Source: Myxococcales bacterium
Lineage (GTDB): Bacteria > Myxococcota_A > UBA9042
Direction of reading: 5' to 3'
Assembly (NCBI GenBank): GCA_009692465.1
Contig: SHZD01000019.1
Coordinates: forward strand, 1 to 45,485
Length of the DNA: 45,485 bases
The translations under genes were made by a program, and so were the position numbers. Shown piece by piece: positions 18,495-29,743 of the stretch. The notes under the pieces were generated by a model. It made no database searches, was not told where the DNA came from, and saw only the letters and a program-made list of their open reading frames with translations. The first letter of the stretch is position 1. Each line of letters begins with the position of its first letter.

Positions 18495-21400
18495 ATGATG
18501 GTGCCAGTCGACGCCGCTGTATTGACCGATCCGGCGGACGTCGAACAGCTAGCTAAGTCTTTGCAAGACCAACTGGCCTCTGGGGAGTCCGTGGCCGTTG
18601 CCTTGTTGCAATTCTCCGCCCAAGAGCCCCACCCGCGCGTTCGCGCTGCTCTGTTGCACACCGCCGCAAAGTTGGTGCTGTCGGGAGATCCAGAGCGAGC
18701 GACGGATCTATATCGCGAATCCTTTCGCCTTTTTCCCTCAGTTGACGTTGGCAGGTCATTAGCAGCCCTGACGGCCGACGCGCCGGTGTTTGCGCGATTG
18801 TTCCGTCATGGGCATCTCGTCGATGCCACCGCGGTGTTGGCGGCGGAAGGTCCAGCTTGGGCCGATACGCTTTTGGATGCGGCGCGCAGCCATGTCAATC
18901 AAGGTCACGGTCGGGCCGCAGTGGCCGTTTTGGACCGCCTGCTGGCCGGCAGGCCGAATCTAAGTCTCGCCCGCGAGCTGATGGAGACAGCCACAGCCCA
19001 AGTCGAAGCTCGACAGGAAGGCTTGACAGCTCAAAGACTTGCATTGGCTGAGTGCGATCCAGGCGACCGAGCTGAGAGTCTGGTGGCCTATGCCGAACTT
19101 TTGCTGGCTGGGGACGAAGCATTAGACGATGCCGCCGCGGTATTGGCCGACGCCGTCGACTCTGGTGCCGATCTGGCTTCGGTCGCGCCCTTATGGGTAG
19201 AAGTCGCTCGTGCTCAGGGAAATAATGGCGAATTGACTAAAGCGCTGGCCTGCTCGCTGGATGCCGGCAGTGGCTTGCCCAAGCGACTGCAGCACGCCGA
19301 CGAATTAGTCAATATTCCCAGCGTTGACCGGGTCGCGCCTCGAGCTGCGCTGGCTGCATTGCGGGTTTTGAGCGAAGCGATGCCGGACGATGCGCCGATC
19401 GCCGCCCGTTTGGATGCAGTCACTCGATTGGCTGGCCCGGAGCCTGAAGCGCAACTCGAAGACATGCGCATGCGTACGGTCAGGGAGCGCGACCGCCTTG
19501 GTGAGACTGTGGCCTGTTTGGGGCTGGCATCTCTCGCATTGGCCAAACAAGACTGGCCAATGGCCGAGAGACATTACCGTCGCGTGCGGACCCTGTCGCC
19601 ACAAGACGCTGAGGCCTTGGACTTTTTTGAGCAGTTGTATCGTCAATCTGGAGATCACAAACGCCTGTTGGTTGCGCTTAGTCAGCGCTTGGGCGCGACC
19701 GAAGGCCGCGAGACCGTTCGGATCGCCCTTGAAATGGCCCGACTGTGCGAAGGGCCACTGGAATCCCCGGACCGCGCATTGGAGGCCTATCAGCGGATCT
19801 TGACCGTACAGCCCGACCACGAAGGGGCTCTCAATGCGCTGGAAACGCTCAACACCAAGTTGCAGCGGTGGCCGGCAGTGCGCGAGGCGTTGGAGCGCAA
19901 TGCGCGAGCGCAATTAGCCAAAGTGGCAGTTGACCCGCGGACCAAAGATGCCGCAATTGCGACTTTGACCAAGCTGGTCGACTTGTGCCAAGACCCTCAG
20001 CGGTGTGACGACCCGGCGGCGACCGTGCCGTTTGCCCGCCAGATTATTGACCTTGCACCCGATCACGATCAGGCGCTAGCGATTGTCAGTCAACATCTCA
20101 ACGATCAAGGCCGCTATGCGGAGTTGGTCCAGTTGCTGCGCCGCGCTGCCGGTTTCACCAATAACACGAATAGTTCGATCTTGTTGCGCCTAGGCAATGT
20201 TCTAGCCGATGAGCTTGGTCAGCCTGCAGCGGCCATGGATGCGTGGCGCGCAGCCCTAGACGCCCACCCAGGCTTAATCGAGGCCCAATTGCGCTTGCGG
20301 CGTGCTGCGCGGGACACCGGCGACTCCGGGGCCGTTTTGGCCTCGCTTCTGGACGAGATTGGGTCAATCGTTGGCGCGGCAGCCATTGATTTGGCCACGC
20401 CGGTGCCAACCATTTTGGCGAAGATGCCAGCAATTGCCGCTGTCGACGCGCAGACGGCCCCGGTCCAGTTGCCCGCACAACTTCTGGAGGCCGCGGTGTT
20501 GGCCGAGGCGCGCTCGGATGGTAGCCGGCTGGCAGGCCGCCTCTATGCTCTGATTTTAACAGACGATCCCAACCATGACGGCGCAGTCGCCGGTCTGGTG
20601 CGTTGTTGGTCGTCTGGCGACGATGGCGCCCAGTTGATCCAGGTTCTACAGCGCTTAGTCCGTGATGAGACTGTTGTTTCGCGCAAAGTGCAGTTGCTGG
20701 CTAACCTCGCCGGCACGCAGCTTAATGTCGGCTTTGACTTTGCGGGTGCTGGAGCTACCGCCTCCGCGGCGCTGCAGTTAGCGCCTGACCACCAACAGGC
20801 TCGGGAGATCTGGATCGACGCTGCTTTGGCCTTGGGCGACATGATTGCGCTGCGCCAAGCGTGTGGCAACGACGCTGCTGGCCTCGAAATGTTTGCCGCG
20901 CGCGCCGGCGCATTGGCGGCGGAGTCGTCAAAAGTGCAGCGATTTGCCCAATGGCGAGCGGCTGCGGCTGTGTTGCATGACGATCTAGGCGATGCCGAGC
21001 GCGCAGCTCTCATGCTTTCAGACGCGGTTCAGGCCTGTCTTGCCGCCGCAAGTGAACCGGTAACCACAGCGACGCAAGAATTACTGAGCAGCGAAGAGCG
21101 CACTGAACTGTGCGATTTGGCAAGAAAATATGCCCATGCGGCCGGGTTGCGCGGTGCCGAGCGATTAGCTTTGGAGGCGATGCTTGAGGTGACAGAGGGC
21201 GCCGCTCAGCGCCAGGCTAAACTCGCCTTGGTCGACTTGATGGCGGTTTCTGGTGAGACCGACGATGCCGAAGCGATGGCGCGCAGTCTGGCTGAGGAGG
21301 CGATCGGCGACCGTGACACGACTATGCTTGCCGCTTCGCTGGATCGATTATGCGATTTGGCCGCTGCTGGCATTGCGACCAGCCCAGAGTCGACTTGGGA

Positions 21401-24400
21401 ATCGGTTGCGGATTTGTTGGCGCTGGCGGCGGATGACGGCGAATTGCGCACGTCCATGCGCGAATCGTTGCTGTCGCGCTGCTTGGCCAACGCCGAGCGC
21501 CTGAGTCAAAGCGAGGAGTTTTGGGCTTGCGTCGACCGGTTGGCCGGTGCGGGTTTGGTGTGTTGTACCACCGCAGACGACAATTCGACCCGGCAGCGGT
21601 TGCTTGAACTGCAAGAGCAGGCGTGCATTGAGCTCGGCAATTGGGGAAATGCGGCAGCCGCGGCCGAAGCTCTGGCTGGTGTATCTACGGGTGAAGCAGC
21701 TAGCGGCGCACTGCTCCGAGCAGCGGAACTGGCCTTTGATCGCTTGGCGGACAGCGCTCGCGCCGAACGCTTGTACCGACTGGCGCTGGCAGCCAACCCG
21801 ACTGATGGCAGCGCTTGGGCCGGCTTGGCTGCAACCGTGCGTGCCAGTGGCGATTCCACCGCAATGGGTCTAGTGCTGGATGAGATCTTTGCGGTGCCCA
21901 GTATTGGCCGCGATTCGCGTGCCCGCTTTGCCCTGGAGCGGGCAGAACTGGCGGCCACCCTTGACGAGGCTGATTTGCTGGGCTTGCTATGGCCCGTTGT
22001 GTCAACGTTTGCCGATTGGGATTCCCTAGCCGAATCAGAAGAAGCCGTGCTGGCGATCGCGGCCGGTCAACTTGATGTCCCAGAATTGGGCTCCATCGTT
22101 GCCGAACGCCTTCGGCCCATTTTTGCCAAACATGGTCGAATTGAAGAGGAAGTTCGGTGCCGCGAGATCATTGCTTTGCACGCTCCCCGCCAAAGTGCTG
22201 CGCGAATTACCGGATTAATCGCGGTAGCTGAAAGTGTGGCGGACAGTTCGCCGCGCCAAGCATTTGACGCTCTTTTTCACGCGGTCGCTGACGCACCAGA
22301 ACGCGCAGATCTACTTGAGAAATTGACAAGTTTGGCGGACCGCATTGGCGGTCGAGACCGCTTACAGAAGCTACTGCGAGGCATGGCCGGTCTGGATGTG
22401 TCGGGCGAGTACGTCGCGCTTCCCGAGGCCAACCGTCATGCAGCACTCGCTCGCTTGGCCCAATCGGCCCAAGATCGCGGCGATGTGCCCGCTGCTATTG
22501 AGGCTTTGGTCGCATGGCGCACCCTTCAGCCGGAAAACCTCGCGCCGCTAGTTGCTCTTCAAGCTTGCTGGCAGGCGACCGGTGACACGGAAAACCTCGC
22601 GGAAGTACTGCAGGCCCAAACGACGCTGGGTCCGGACGCGAGCCGCGCGGCTGCGTGGCTGGGCCAAATCGCGTTGACCCTGACCATTTCAGCGGACGTC
22701 AGCGCGGCACTGGCTTTGGCAACGGCAGCCACTTCGGCCGTAGGTGCCCGGCCCGAATTGTGGTTGCGGCGGATTGAACTGGCCCGAGAACTCAACCAGC
22801 CGCTGTCGCTCGCCACCGCCATTGCCCAAACTTTGACTGTTTTGCCTGGCGCATTGACCGACCGCTTCGCCGCGGTGCGCGAACTGGCAATTGCTCTGCA
22901 AAACTCTGGGCCAGAACACGCGACCGCGGCCATCGAACGGTGGCTTGAGATTCTGGACAACGATCCAGCCGACGATGCGGCAATCGCTAGTTGTTTCGAT
23001 TTGTTGCCTGCCCTCACTACTGACGGCAAGGCCGACGTTCGCGGGCTGCTCGACCGGCTGGAACTCATTGCAGACGCGCGTGGCGAAGGCGAACGCGTTG
23101 ACCAACTGCTGACCGTCCGAGCAGATGTGGCCGTCGATGCCGCCGATAGGACAGCGATCTTGTTGCGGCAAGCCCAGGCCCGCGAAAACACCTTGGGCGA
23201 CGCCGACGGTGCCGCCCAAGTGTTGGCTTTGGCAGCACGCTTGGCTCCGCAATTGGACGCCGTTCTGCCCGCGCTGACAGCGACATGCCGATTGGCGTTG
23301 GCCGCCGGATCCGCTGCTGCAACGATCAGCGCCTGTCTGGAGAGTGCGGCAGCCGCTCGCGATCTCGTCGCCGACCGGCTGGCCTTGCGCCGGTTGGGTC
23401 TGTCACTTATCGCCGATTCCTCGGGACTGGAAGCGCTACGCAACCTGCTAGAAGGCGTTTTGCGCGATGACCCAGACGACGAATCCGCGGCTGGCCGTCT
23501 AGACGCTTTGGCCACGGTGAGCGGTGACGTCAAAGCGCGGTTGGCACTGCTGAGCCTGCGGATTGCTCGCGCGGCCGACGCGGACACTGCTGGCCAATTG
23601 TGGATAGAGCGGGCGCAACTGGCGACCAATGCTGGGCTTACTGACGACGCCAAAGCGAGCTACCGCGCCTGCGCCAGCGCCGCCAATGCCGATATTCGCA
23701 CAGCAGCCAACGCTGGTTTGGCAGAAGTGTGTGAAAACTCAAATGACCCCGCCGGTGCTGCTGCCGCGGTCGCTGCGCTGCTAACTGACACAGCGGATCT
23801 CGAGGATCGCATTGCGCTAACCCTGCGCGCCGTCGGATTGTGGCAGACCAGCGGAGCAGTTACCGCCGCGCAGGAGGCCCTGCGGAGTGTTCTCACCGAG
23901 GCGCCGCGCAATTTGGCTTTGCATACCGCATTGGAAGCAAGCCTAGCCGACAGTGGCAACTCCAAGGCCTTGGTTGAGCATTTGGCCAATGGTTGGAATC
24001 GCCTTGACAGCTTAGAGGAGGGCGAGCGAGAGGCGATGGCACAACGCTGGCTGGCTGCTGTGCAATCCAGCGCTGGTTCTGGTGATGAACTGACGGCGGC
24101 GTGTAAGTCACTGACAGAGCAAGGTCTGGCTATTGCAGCTGTCGATGAAACTCTGGAATCGCTTACCCAAGCTGAATTCGCGGGCGAGAAATGGCCAGCA
24201 TGGTTGCTGCAGTCTTGGCAAATTATTGCTGATCGCGCCCAACATTCGGGTGCCACTGAAGGCGAACTTGCAGCACGCCTGCAATTGGGTGCAATGGCGG
24301 TCGACCGGTCCGTCCAATTGGCGGCTATTCGCCGCTCTGCAGTGCTGCTGGAAGCGATCGGTGAACCGGACGCCGCTTTGGCGAAATGGTACGAACTGCT

Positions 24401-27400
24401 GGATCTAGGCCAAGCGACCCTACCAGCCTGGACCGATGACGACGCCATTGAAATCTTGCGGCTTGGTGACGTACTTGAGCGCAATTCGGAAGCAGCTGAG
24501 TATGTCCAAATTGCCGCCGCAGAATTGGCTGACCCCGACCGCAAGATCAAGCTTCTGCTCTTGCTGGCTGGGCGCGCACAGTCCGCAGGTGATGCCGAGC
24601 AACAATGGGCACTTGCGCAGCAAATCCTCGTTGATGCCCCTCTGCACAGCGCTGCGCTGGCCGTTCGCGGCGCGGCTTTGCAAGCTTGGTCGGCGGCTCC
24701 GACTGCGGCGCGGGTCTCGCACGCTCAGGCTATGGTTGCAACCGCCCACGACGATCCGGCCAAAGCAGCCGCACTAGTGGCTCTTGGCGCGCTGTTGCTG
24801 GCCGAAACAGCGACCGCAAAATTGGGCGCGGAGCAGCTCGTCGCTGCAGTCAAACTCGATCACGCCCAGAATCAAGCCGCATTTGAGTTGGTTGCCGATA
24901 ACGCCGATGTGGCCGAACAGACCAATGAAATCGCGCGCCTTGCCGCAGGGCGCTCAGTCGCCGCTGCGGCATGGTTGGAAGGTCGTGCCCGCGCCTTGTC
25001 CGATTGGTCGGATCTCGATTCACTGATCGAAGCGCGCGCGCGCGCAGCCGCCACTGATGACGTCGACGCAGCGGTCGCGGCATGGCTGGAGCTGGCCGAC
25101 TTGCGCTCCGCCGAGCGAGACGATGCCAAAGCTGCGGCTGCGGCATTGGACGCAGCCCGAGCCCTCGCGCCGTCCAACGACACTGTGCTCAGGCTGCGCT
25201 TGCAGCTGGCGGAAACTGCTCAGGATCATTCCGTTGTCGGCGATCTGTGTCAGACTTTGGCCGGCAGCGCTGACGCCGACGAAGCTGGCCTGCTTTGGTA
25301 CCGTGGCGCCCAAGCCTATGCTGATGCTAGTGATACCGACAAAGCGCTGCTCTGCTGCGTTGCTGCGCTGCAAGCGGACACTTCGCAAGTGGATGTTCAC
25401 CTGCTGCAGGCTCGCATTCGCAGCAGCAATGGTCAGCAAATTGAGGCAATTGGTGACTTGGACAGTGCCGCTCGGGCCATGGCCGACGCCGGCGCGGCTG
25501 ATGGGGCCGCGGCGCTGTGGTTGGCGGCGGTCCCCTTGGCGCGCGAAAGTGGCGACGCTGAAAGTTGGGGACGGGTCCTTGCTGCAGCCATTCGCTCTGG
25601 GGTCGCCACGGCACAAACGGCGCAGTTGGCGAAAGAAGCTGAACTTGAAGGGATTTGGCTCAAAAGGGGCGTCACAGATGTAGCTCCAGCGCTCTTTGCC
25701 GCTGGCTTGCACGCTGAAGCGCTAGCACTTCGCAAGAAATTGGCTCAAACGGCGACGGGAGTTGACCGTTTGACGGCCCAACGCGGCTTGGCGCAGCAAA
25801 CTGCTGAGGACGGCGATCCCGCTTCCGCAGTCGCGGCCCTGTTTGAAGTGGCCATTAGTGCCGAACTGCCGGCAATGGAACTGCCCGATGTGCTTGGCGA
25901 AGCCCAGGCCATTGCTTTAGCAGCTGGCATGGTAGAAGACTGGTTGGATCGGGTGGCCGAGATCATCGCCAGTGATGTCATCGCCCAAGACCAATTGTCC
26001 GCCGTGGTCGGATTCGCAGCGCAAGTGGCGGCCGATGCAGACCTCGCAGACCGCGGCGCCGACTTGTGGGACCAACTTTGGGAACAACTACCCGACGACG
26101 TCGATGCCCGCGACGGCACCTTGGCGCTGCGCCGTTTGGCCAACGACCCCGGTCGGTTGGCGGCAGCCTTAGAAAAAGCATTAGTTTTCGCCGAGGCGAG
26201 CGCCAAAACCGGGCTGCGTATTGAGTTGGCGGCGCTCAAGCTCGACTCACTCGGTCGGCCCCGCGAGGCATTGCGGTTGGTGCAAGATGTACTGGGCGTC
26301 GAGCCCAACAACGAAGACGCAACCGCATTGGCCGAGCGGTTGGCCGACAATGCTGTCCTTGGCGATGAGACCTTGACCTTTTTGGACCGCCACCTGCGCA
26401 CGGCCGAAAACTGGCTTGGTTTGGAGCGAGTTCTGACCAAGCGCGTGGCGCGAGCGAAAACCGCGGCGGCAAAGTCGGAATTGGCCCAAATGTTGGCGCA
26501 GTTGCAATCTGAGCAGTTGAGCCACGCCGACAGTGCTCTGGGCAGTCTTTGGGCGGCAATTCAGGCAGAACCGCGGTTGACGACTCTTGAATCCATCGAG
26601 AGGCTTGCGCGCCCGGTCGACCACGACGACTTGCTGGCCCGAGCCTATGGCTTGGTGCTGGCATCGCCGTTACGCCCCGATGATCGCTCGCAAGTCCTGC
26701 TCCGCGCGGCCCTCCTCGATAAACGCCGCGGTGACCTTGCTGCAGCTGAAAGGCGCTTGCGTAACGCTTTGTCGGCAGCTCCGCAGTTGAGCGCAGCTTT
26801 CGATCTCTTGGATGGTTTGCTCGATGAGCAGGGCCGGGCTCCCGATCAATTGGTGTTGTTGGCCGATCGGGCGAACAAAGTCAGTGACCCAGCCGAAAAG
26901 CTCACCTTGTTGAATCGGACGGCCGAATTGGCGCGCGCTTTGCAGGACGCTGACGCTGCGATCGACGCCTACGCACGTCTTGCGGACTTGGATGCCACGG
27001 ACGTCGATTCTCGCGCCGCGATTGTCGAATTGCTGCGCGAAGCTGGGCCATCTGTGCGCTTGCCAATCGCGCTGGTCGCGTTAGCCGAAGTCACTGAAAC
27101 CGGAGTTCAAAAAGCCGAATTGCTCTGCGAAGCTGCGCGATTACAGCCAGCTGGTGCGTCGGGCGAAGAAAAGGCCGCCGAGCTGTACCGCGCCGCCTTT
27201 GCCGGTGACGGCAGCAGTGACGAGGCGTATGTGTGGCTGGAGCGGCACTGCCACCACAATCCGCGGATGTTGGCCCCTTTGTATCAAGCGCGTGCCGATG
27301 GCCTGCCGTTGGGGCCCACCCGCACGCTGACTTTGCGCAAGCTGGCCCACGCGCATCGCGATATGAACGACGGCGCTCAGGCTTGCACCGCATTGCAGCG

Positions 27401-28580
27401 GGCTCACGCCGAAGATCCACTCAACGCTGCGGTGCTCGACGAGCTGCAGAAGACCTCTGAATCTTTGCGTAATTGGGACAGCTGGGTTGCAGCGACCGAG
27501 CACAAGCTGGCGGCCGAGACCCGCAAAGAGGCTCGCGCTGTTCTTTTAGTGCAGCTGGTGCGCGTTCTGCTAGTCGAGTTGGAGGATGCCACCCGTGCGC
27601 AGGCGCTGGTCGCCGAACTGCAGAAGATCGCTCCCAAAGATCCCAATACCCGCCAAGTTGTTGCCATGCTCAAGTCGCACAGTGGCGATCCGGCGGAAGC
27701 TGCGGCAGGTCTTGAGCAAGTGTTGCGCGAGACGGACGATCCTGCCGCCCTGTTGGCGATTCATCAGCAGCTTGCGGACCTGTACTTGGGCGTGTTGAAC
27801 AATCCAGGCAAGGGCATTCGCGAGTTGCAGCGGATGCTGGTCTTGGATCCAAAGCGCTGGGAATTTCGCCGCACACTTTGTGATCTTTATGCCCAACGCC
27901 AGTCGTATGAAGCCTTGGCCGAGTCGCTCAAGCAGTGGCTGGCCCAGTTTGAGGAATCCGCGGAAGACAAGCGCACGCTGCACTTGGCGCGTGGCATGGA
28001 GATCGCTGGTTTGATGCGTGAACTTGCCGATGTCCTAGTGACCTTGGGCAAACCGCAAGAGGCGACGCAGATGTTGCGGCGTGCTTGGGAACTCAGTGGC
28101 AACGAAGCCGAATTGAACGCCAAGCTCGCACCGTTGCTTGAAATGACTGGCGAAGTCCAATTGGCGGCCGAGTTGCACGACTGGCTGGCGGCGCACTTTG
28201 CCACTGACAAAGCCAAAGTGGCGACGCATTTGTCCAAATCTGCGTTGCTGCATGAGCGGCGTGGCGACTTTGCCGGTGCCCGCGAGCGCTTCAAGAAGGC
28301 CATGGAATCTGCCCCCGGCGACGACGAAGCGACCTTAGGTAGCGCTCGCGTGTGTTTAGAGCTCAACGAGCCTGACCGAGCGATGCGGTTGTTTGACCTT
28401 GTGGCTCGCAAGCCTGCGCACACAGTCGGCGCCGATTTGCGTGCCGACGCAAACTTTGGCATGGGGCGCTGCCGGCTCAAGCGCAATCAACGCGATCAAG
28501 CGCGCGCCTGTTTTGAACAAGCTTTGGCTCTAGTCCCTGGCCATAAAGCCGCAGCTGAGGCGTTGCTCGGCCTAGCGTAG
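18495..28580 (+). CDS. Giant (3361 aa) alanine-rich TPR-repeat protein
   Basis: Single uninterrupted 10-kb ORF; many TPR-like helices (e.g. DRALEAYQRILTVQPDHEGALNALETL, DQARACFEQALALVPGHKAAAEALLGLA). Confidence 0.92.
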   Translation: MMVPVDAAVLTDPADVEQLAKSLQDQLASGESVAVALLQFSAQEPHPRVRAALLHTAAKLVLSGDPERATDLYRESFRLFPSVDVGRSLAALTADAPVFARLFRHGHLVDATAVLAAEGPAWADTLLDAARSHVNQGHGRAAVAVLDRLLAGRPNLSLARELMETATAQVEARQEGLTAQRLALAECDPGDRAESLVAYAELLLAGDEALDDAAAVLADAVDSGADLASVAPLWVEVARAQGNNGELTKALACSLDAGSGLPKRLQHADELVNIPSVDRVAPRAALAALRVLSEAMPDDAPIAARLDAVTRLAGPEPEAQLEDMRMRTVRERDRLGETVACLGLASLALAKQDWPMAERHYRRVRTLSPQDAEALDFFEQLYRQSGDHKRLLVALSQRLGATEGRETVRIALEMARLCEGPLESPDRALEAYQRILTVQPDHEGALNALETLNTKLQRWPAVREALERNARAQLAKVAVDPRTKDAAIATLTKLVDLCQDPQRCDDPAATVPFARQIIDLAPDHDQALAIVSQHLNDQGRYAELVQLLRRAAGFTNNTNSSILLRLGNVLADELGQPAAAMDAWRAALDAHPGLIEAQLRLRRAARDTGDSGAVLASLLDEIGSIVGAAAIDLATPVPTILAKMPAIAAVDAQTAPVQLPAQLLEAAVLAEARSDGSRLAGRLYALILTDDPNHDGAVAGLVRCWSSGDDGAQLIQVLQRLVRDETVVSRKVQLLANLAGTQLNVGFDFAGAGATASAALQLAPDHQQAREIWIDAALALGDMIALRQACGNDAAGLEMFAARAGALAAESSKVQRFAQWRAAAAVLHDDLGDAERAALMLSDAVQACLAAASEPVTTATQELLSSEERTELCDLARKYAHAAGLRGAERLALEAMLEVTEGAAQRQAKLALVDLMAVSGETDDAEAMARSLAEEAIGDRDTTMLAASLDRLCDLAAAGIATSPESTWESVADLLALAADDGELRTSMRESLLSRCLANAERLSQSEEFWACVDRLAGAGLVCCTTADDNSTRQRLLELQEQACIELGNWGNAAAAAEALAGVSTGEAASGALLRAAELAFDRLADSARAERLYRLALAANPTDGSAWAGLAATVRASGDSTAMGLVLDEIFAVPSIGRDSRARFALERAELAATLDEADLLGLLWPVVSTFADWDSLAESEEAVLAIAAGQLDVPELGSIVAERLRPIFAKHGRIEEEVRCREIIALHAPRQSAARITGLIAVAESVADSSPRQAFDALFHAVADAPERADLLEKLTSLADRIGGRDRLQKLLRGMAGLDVSGEYVALPEANRHAALARLAQSAQDRGDVPAAIEALVAWRTLQPENLAPLVALQACWQATGDTENLAEVLQAQTTLGPDASRAAAWLGQIALTLTISADVSAALALATAATSAVGARPELWLRRIELARELNQPLSLATAIAQTLTVLPGALTDRFAAVRELAIALQNSGPEHATAAIERWLEILDNDPADDAAIASCFDLLPALTTDGKADVRGLLDRLELIADARGEGERVDQLLTVRADVAVDAADRTAILLRQAQARENTLGDADGAAQVLALAARLAPQLDAVLPALTATCRLALAAGSAAATISACLESAAAARDLVADRLALRRLGLSLIADSSGLEALRNLLEGVLRDDPDDESAAGRLDALATVSGDVKARLALLSLRIARAADADTAGQLWIERAQLATNAGLTDDAKASYRACASAANADIRTAANAGLAEVCENSNDPAGAAAAVAALLTDTADLEDRIALTLRAVGLWQTSGAVTAAQEALRSVLTEAPRNLALHTALEASLADSGNSKALVEHLANGWNRLDSLEEGEREAMAQRWLAAVQSSAGSGDELTAACKSLTEQGLAIAAVDETLESLTQAEFAGEKWPAWLLQSWQIIADRAQHSGATEGELAARLQLGAMAVDRSVQLAAIRRSAVLLEAIGEPDAALAKWYELLDLGQATLPAWTDDDAIEILRLGDVLERNSEAAEYVQIAAAELADPDRKIKLLLLLAGRAQSAGDAEQQWALAQQILVDAPLHSAALAVRGAALQAWSAAPTAARVSHAQAMVATAHDDPAKAAALVALGALLLAETATAKLGAEQLVAAVKLDHAQNQAAFELVADNADVAEQTNEIARLAAGRSVAAAAWLEGRARALSDWSDLDSLIEARARAAATDDVDAAVAAWLELADLRSAERDDAKAAAAALDAARALAPSNDTVLRLRLQLAETAQDHSVVGDLCQTLAGSADADEAGLLWYRGAQAYADASDTDKALLCCVAALQADTSQVDVHLLQARIRSSNGQQIEAIGDLDSAARAMADAGAADGAAALWLAAVPLARESGDAESWGRVLAAAIRSGVATAQTAQLAKEAELEGIWLKRGVTDVAPALFAAGLHAEALALRKKLAQTATGVDRLTAQRGLAQQTAEDGDPASAVAALFEVAISAELPAMELPDVLGEAQAIALAAGMVEDWLDRVAEIIASDVIAQDQLSAVVGFAAQVAADADLADRGADLWDQLWEQLPDDVDARDGTLALRRLANDPGRLAAALEKALVFAEASAKTGLRIELAALKLDSLGRPREALRLVQDVLGVEPNNEDATALAERLADNAVLGDETLTFLDRHLRTAENWLGLERVLTKRVARAKTAAAKSELAQMLAQLQSEQLSHADSALGSLWAAIQAEPRLTTLESIERLARPVDHDDLLARAYGLVLASPLRPDDRSQVLLRAALLDKRRGDLAAAERRLRNALSAAPQLSAAFDLLDGLLDEQGRAPDQLVLLADRANKVSDPAEKLTLLNRTAELARALQDADAAIDAYARLADLDATDVDSRAAIVELLREAGPSVRLPIALVALAEVTETGVQKAELLCEAARLQPAGASGEEKAAELYRAAFAGDGSSDEAYVWLERHCHHNPRMLAPLYQARADGLPLGPTRTLTLRKLAHAHRDMNDGAQACTALQRAHAEDPLNAAVLDELQKTSESLRNWDSWVAATEHKLAAETRKEARAVLLVQLVRVLLVELEDATRAQALVAELQKIAPKDPNTRQVVAMLKSHSGDPAEAAAGLEQVLRETDDPAALLAIHQQLADLYLGVLNNPGKGIRELQRMLVLDPKRWEFRRTLCDLYAQRQSYEALAESLKQWLAQFEESAEDKRTLHLARGMEIAGLMRELADVLVTLGKPQEATQMLRRAWELSGNEAELNAKLAPLLEMTGEVQLAAELHDWLAAHFATDKAKVATHLSKSALLHERRGDFAGARERFKKAMESAPGDDEATLGSARVCLELNEPDRAMRLFDLVARKPAHTVGADLRADANFGMGRCRLKRNQRDQARACFEQALALVPGHKAAAEALLGLA

Positions 28581-28637
28581 CCGCACTCGCTGGTCGCCTA
28601 GCGACTGGGCATACCTTTTGACAATTCAAGGGATTCG

Positions 28638-29708
28638 ATGATCGATTCTGTTTTGCCCAGGCCGTGTCGCGTGGCAGTCGTCGGCGCCACGGGGTACGGC
28701 GGCGCTGAGCTCTTGCGCCACTTGCTTGTTCACCCTCACGTTCAAGTTACTCGGCTGATTGCCAAGGACAATATTGGCAAGGCACTGGGCCAAGTCCATT
28801 TGTCGCTCGCCGGCCTGACCGCGCTGCGCATCGAGGACGCCGAGCCAGCTGCAGTCGTTGCGGACGCCGACGTTGTGTTCGTCGGCCTGCCCCACAAAGT
28901 GTCGGCGCTCGTCGTGGCTCGTTATGTTGATTTGGGCGCCCCTGTCATCGATTTATCCGGTGATTACCGGCTACTGGACGCCGCGGCGTACAAGCACTAT
29001 TACGAAGTGGATCACCCATTGCCTGAGCGGCTGGGTTCCTTTGTGTACGGTTTGCCAGAACTGAACCGAAAATCGTTGCGCGGTGCCCGCTACGTCGCCT
29101 CCCCCGGCTGTTTCGCGACCGCGATTACCCTAGCATTACTGCCGTTTGCGGCGGCGGGCTTGTTGAATGGGCGAGTAAGGGTCGCCGCAATGACCGGATC
29201 GTCGGGTTCGGGCGCCAATCCGGTGTTGGGGACCCATCACCCGTTGCGCGCTCAAAACTTGCGCGCGTATAAGCCGCTGACACATCAACATACACCCGAG
29301 ATTGAGCAGACGTTGAGATTGGCCGGTGCCAGCGATTTTGTTCTGGATTTCGTACCGATATCTGCACCGCTCGTGCGCGGAATTCTGGCGACGTGTTGGC
29401 TTGAAGTGGATTCCGAGGTCGATATTGCCCAGATTTCCGGCTTGGCGGCCCAGTATTTTGCCAACGACAAGCTGGTGCGCGTCCTGAGCGACCGACTGCC
29501 GGAGGTCAATGCTGTCGCCGGCTCGATGTACACCGAACTAGCCATAACCGTTGACGACCGCGTCGTTAACGGCAAGCGGACCGTGGTCGCGCACAGCGCC
29601 ATGGATAATTTGGTCAAGGGTGGAGCCGGTCAGGCCATTCAGTCCTTCAATGTGATGCTCGGCTGTGACGAATACTTGGGGCTGCTCACTCCGTCGCAGT
29701 GGCCGTAA
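28638..29708 (+). CDS. argC: N-acetyl-gamma-glutamyl-phosphate reductase (ArgC/LysY family)
   Basis: VAVVGATGYGGAELLR, SPGCFATA catalytic Cys, HQHTPEIEQ, MDNLVKGGAGQAIQSFNVMLG. Confidence 0.88.
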   Translation: MIDSVLPRPCRVAVVGATGYGGAELLRHLLVHPHVQVTRLIAKDNIGKALGQVHLSLAGLTALRIEDAEPAAVVADADVVFVGLPHKVSALVVARYVDLGAPVIDLSGDYRLLDAAAYKHYYEVDHPLPERLGSFVYGLPELNRKSLRGARYVASPGCFATAITLALLPFAAAGLLNGRVRVAAMTGSSGSGANPVLGTHHPLRAQNLRAYKPLTHQHTPEIEQTLRLAGASDFVLDFVPISAPLVRGILATCWLEVDSEVDIAQISGLAAQYFANDKLVRVLSDRLPEVNAVAGSMYTELAITVDDRVVNGKRTVVAHSAMDNLVKGGAGQAIQSFNVMLGCDEYLGLLTPSQWP

Positions 29709-29743
29709 GCCGGTCGGCCCAGAAGGCGTACAGGCCCTAAATC

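Noticed and set aside
18233-18556. 107-aa plus-strand ORF
   Set aside because: Runs through repeat copy 3 and overlaps the start of the giant TPR gene in another frame.
18495-28580. Numerous antisense and alternate-frame ORFs inside the giant gene
   Set aside because: GC-rich coding sequence generates long shadow ORFs; they show biased low-complexity Ser/Arg/Ala composition and no motifs.
28578-28610. Small inverted repeat GTCGC-CTA-GCGAC after the giant TPR gene
   Set aside because: Only 5 bp per arm and no T-tract; insufficient to call a terminator.
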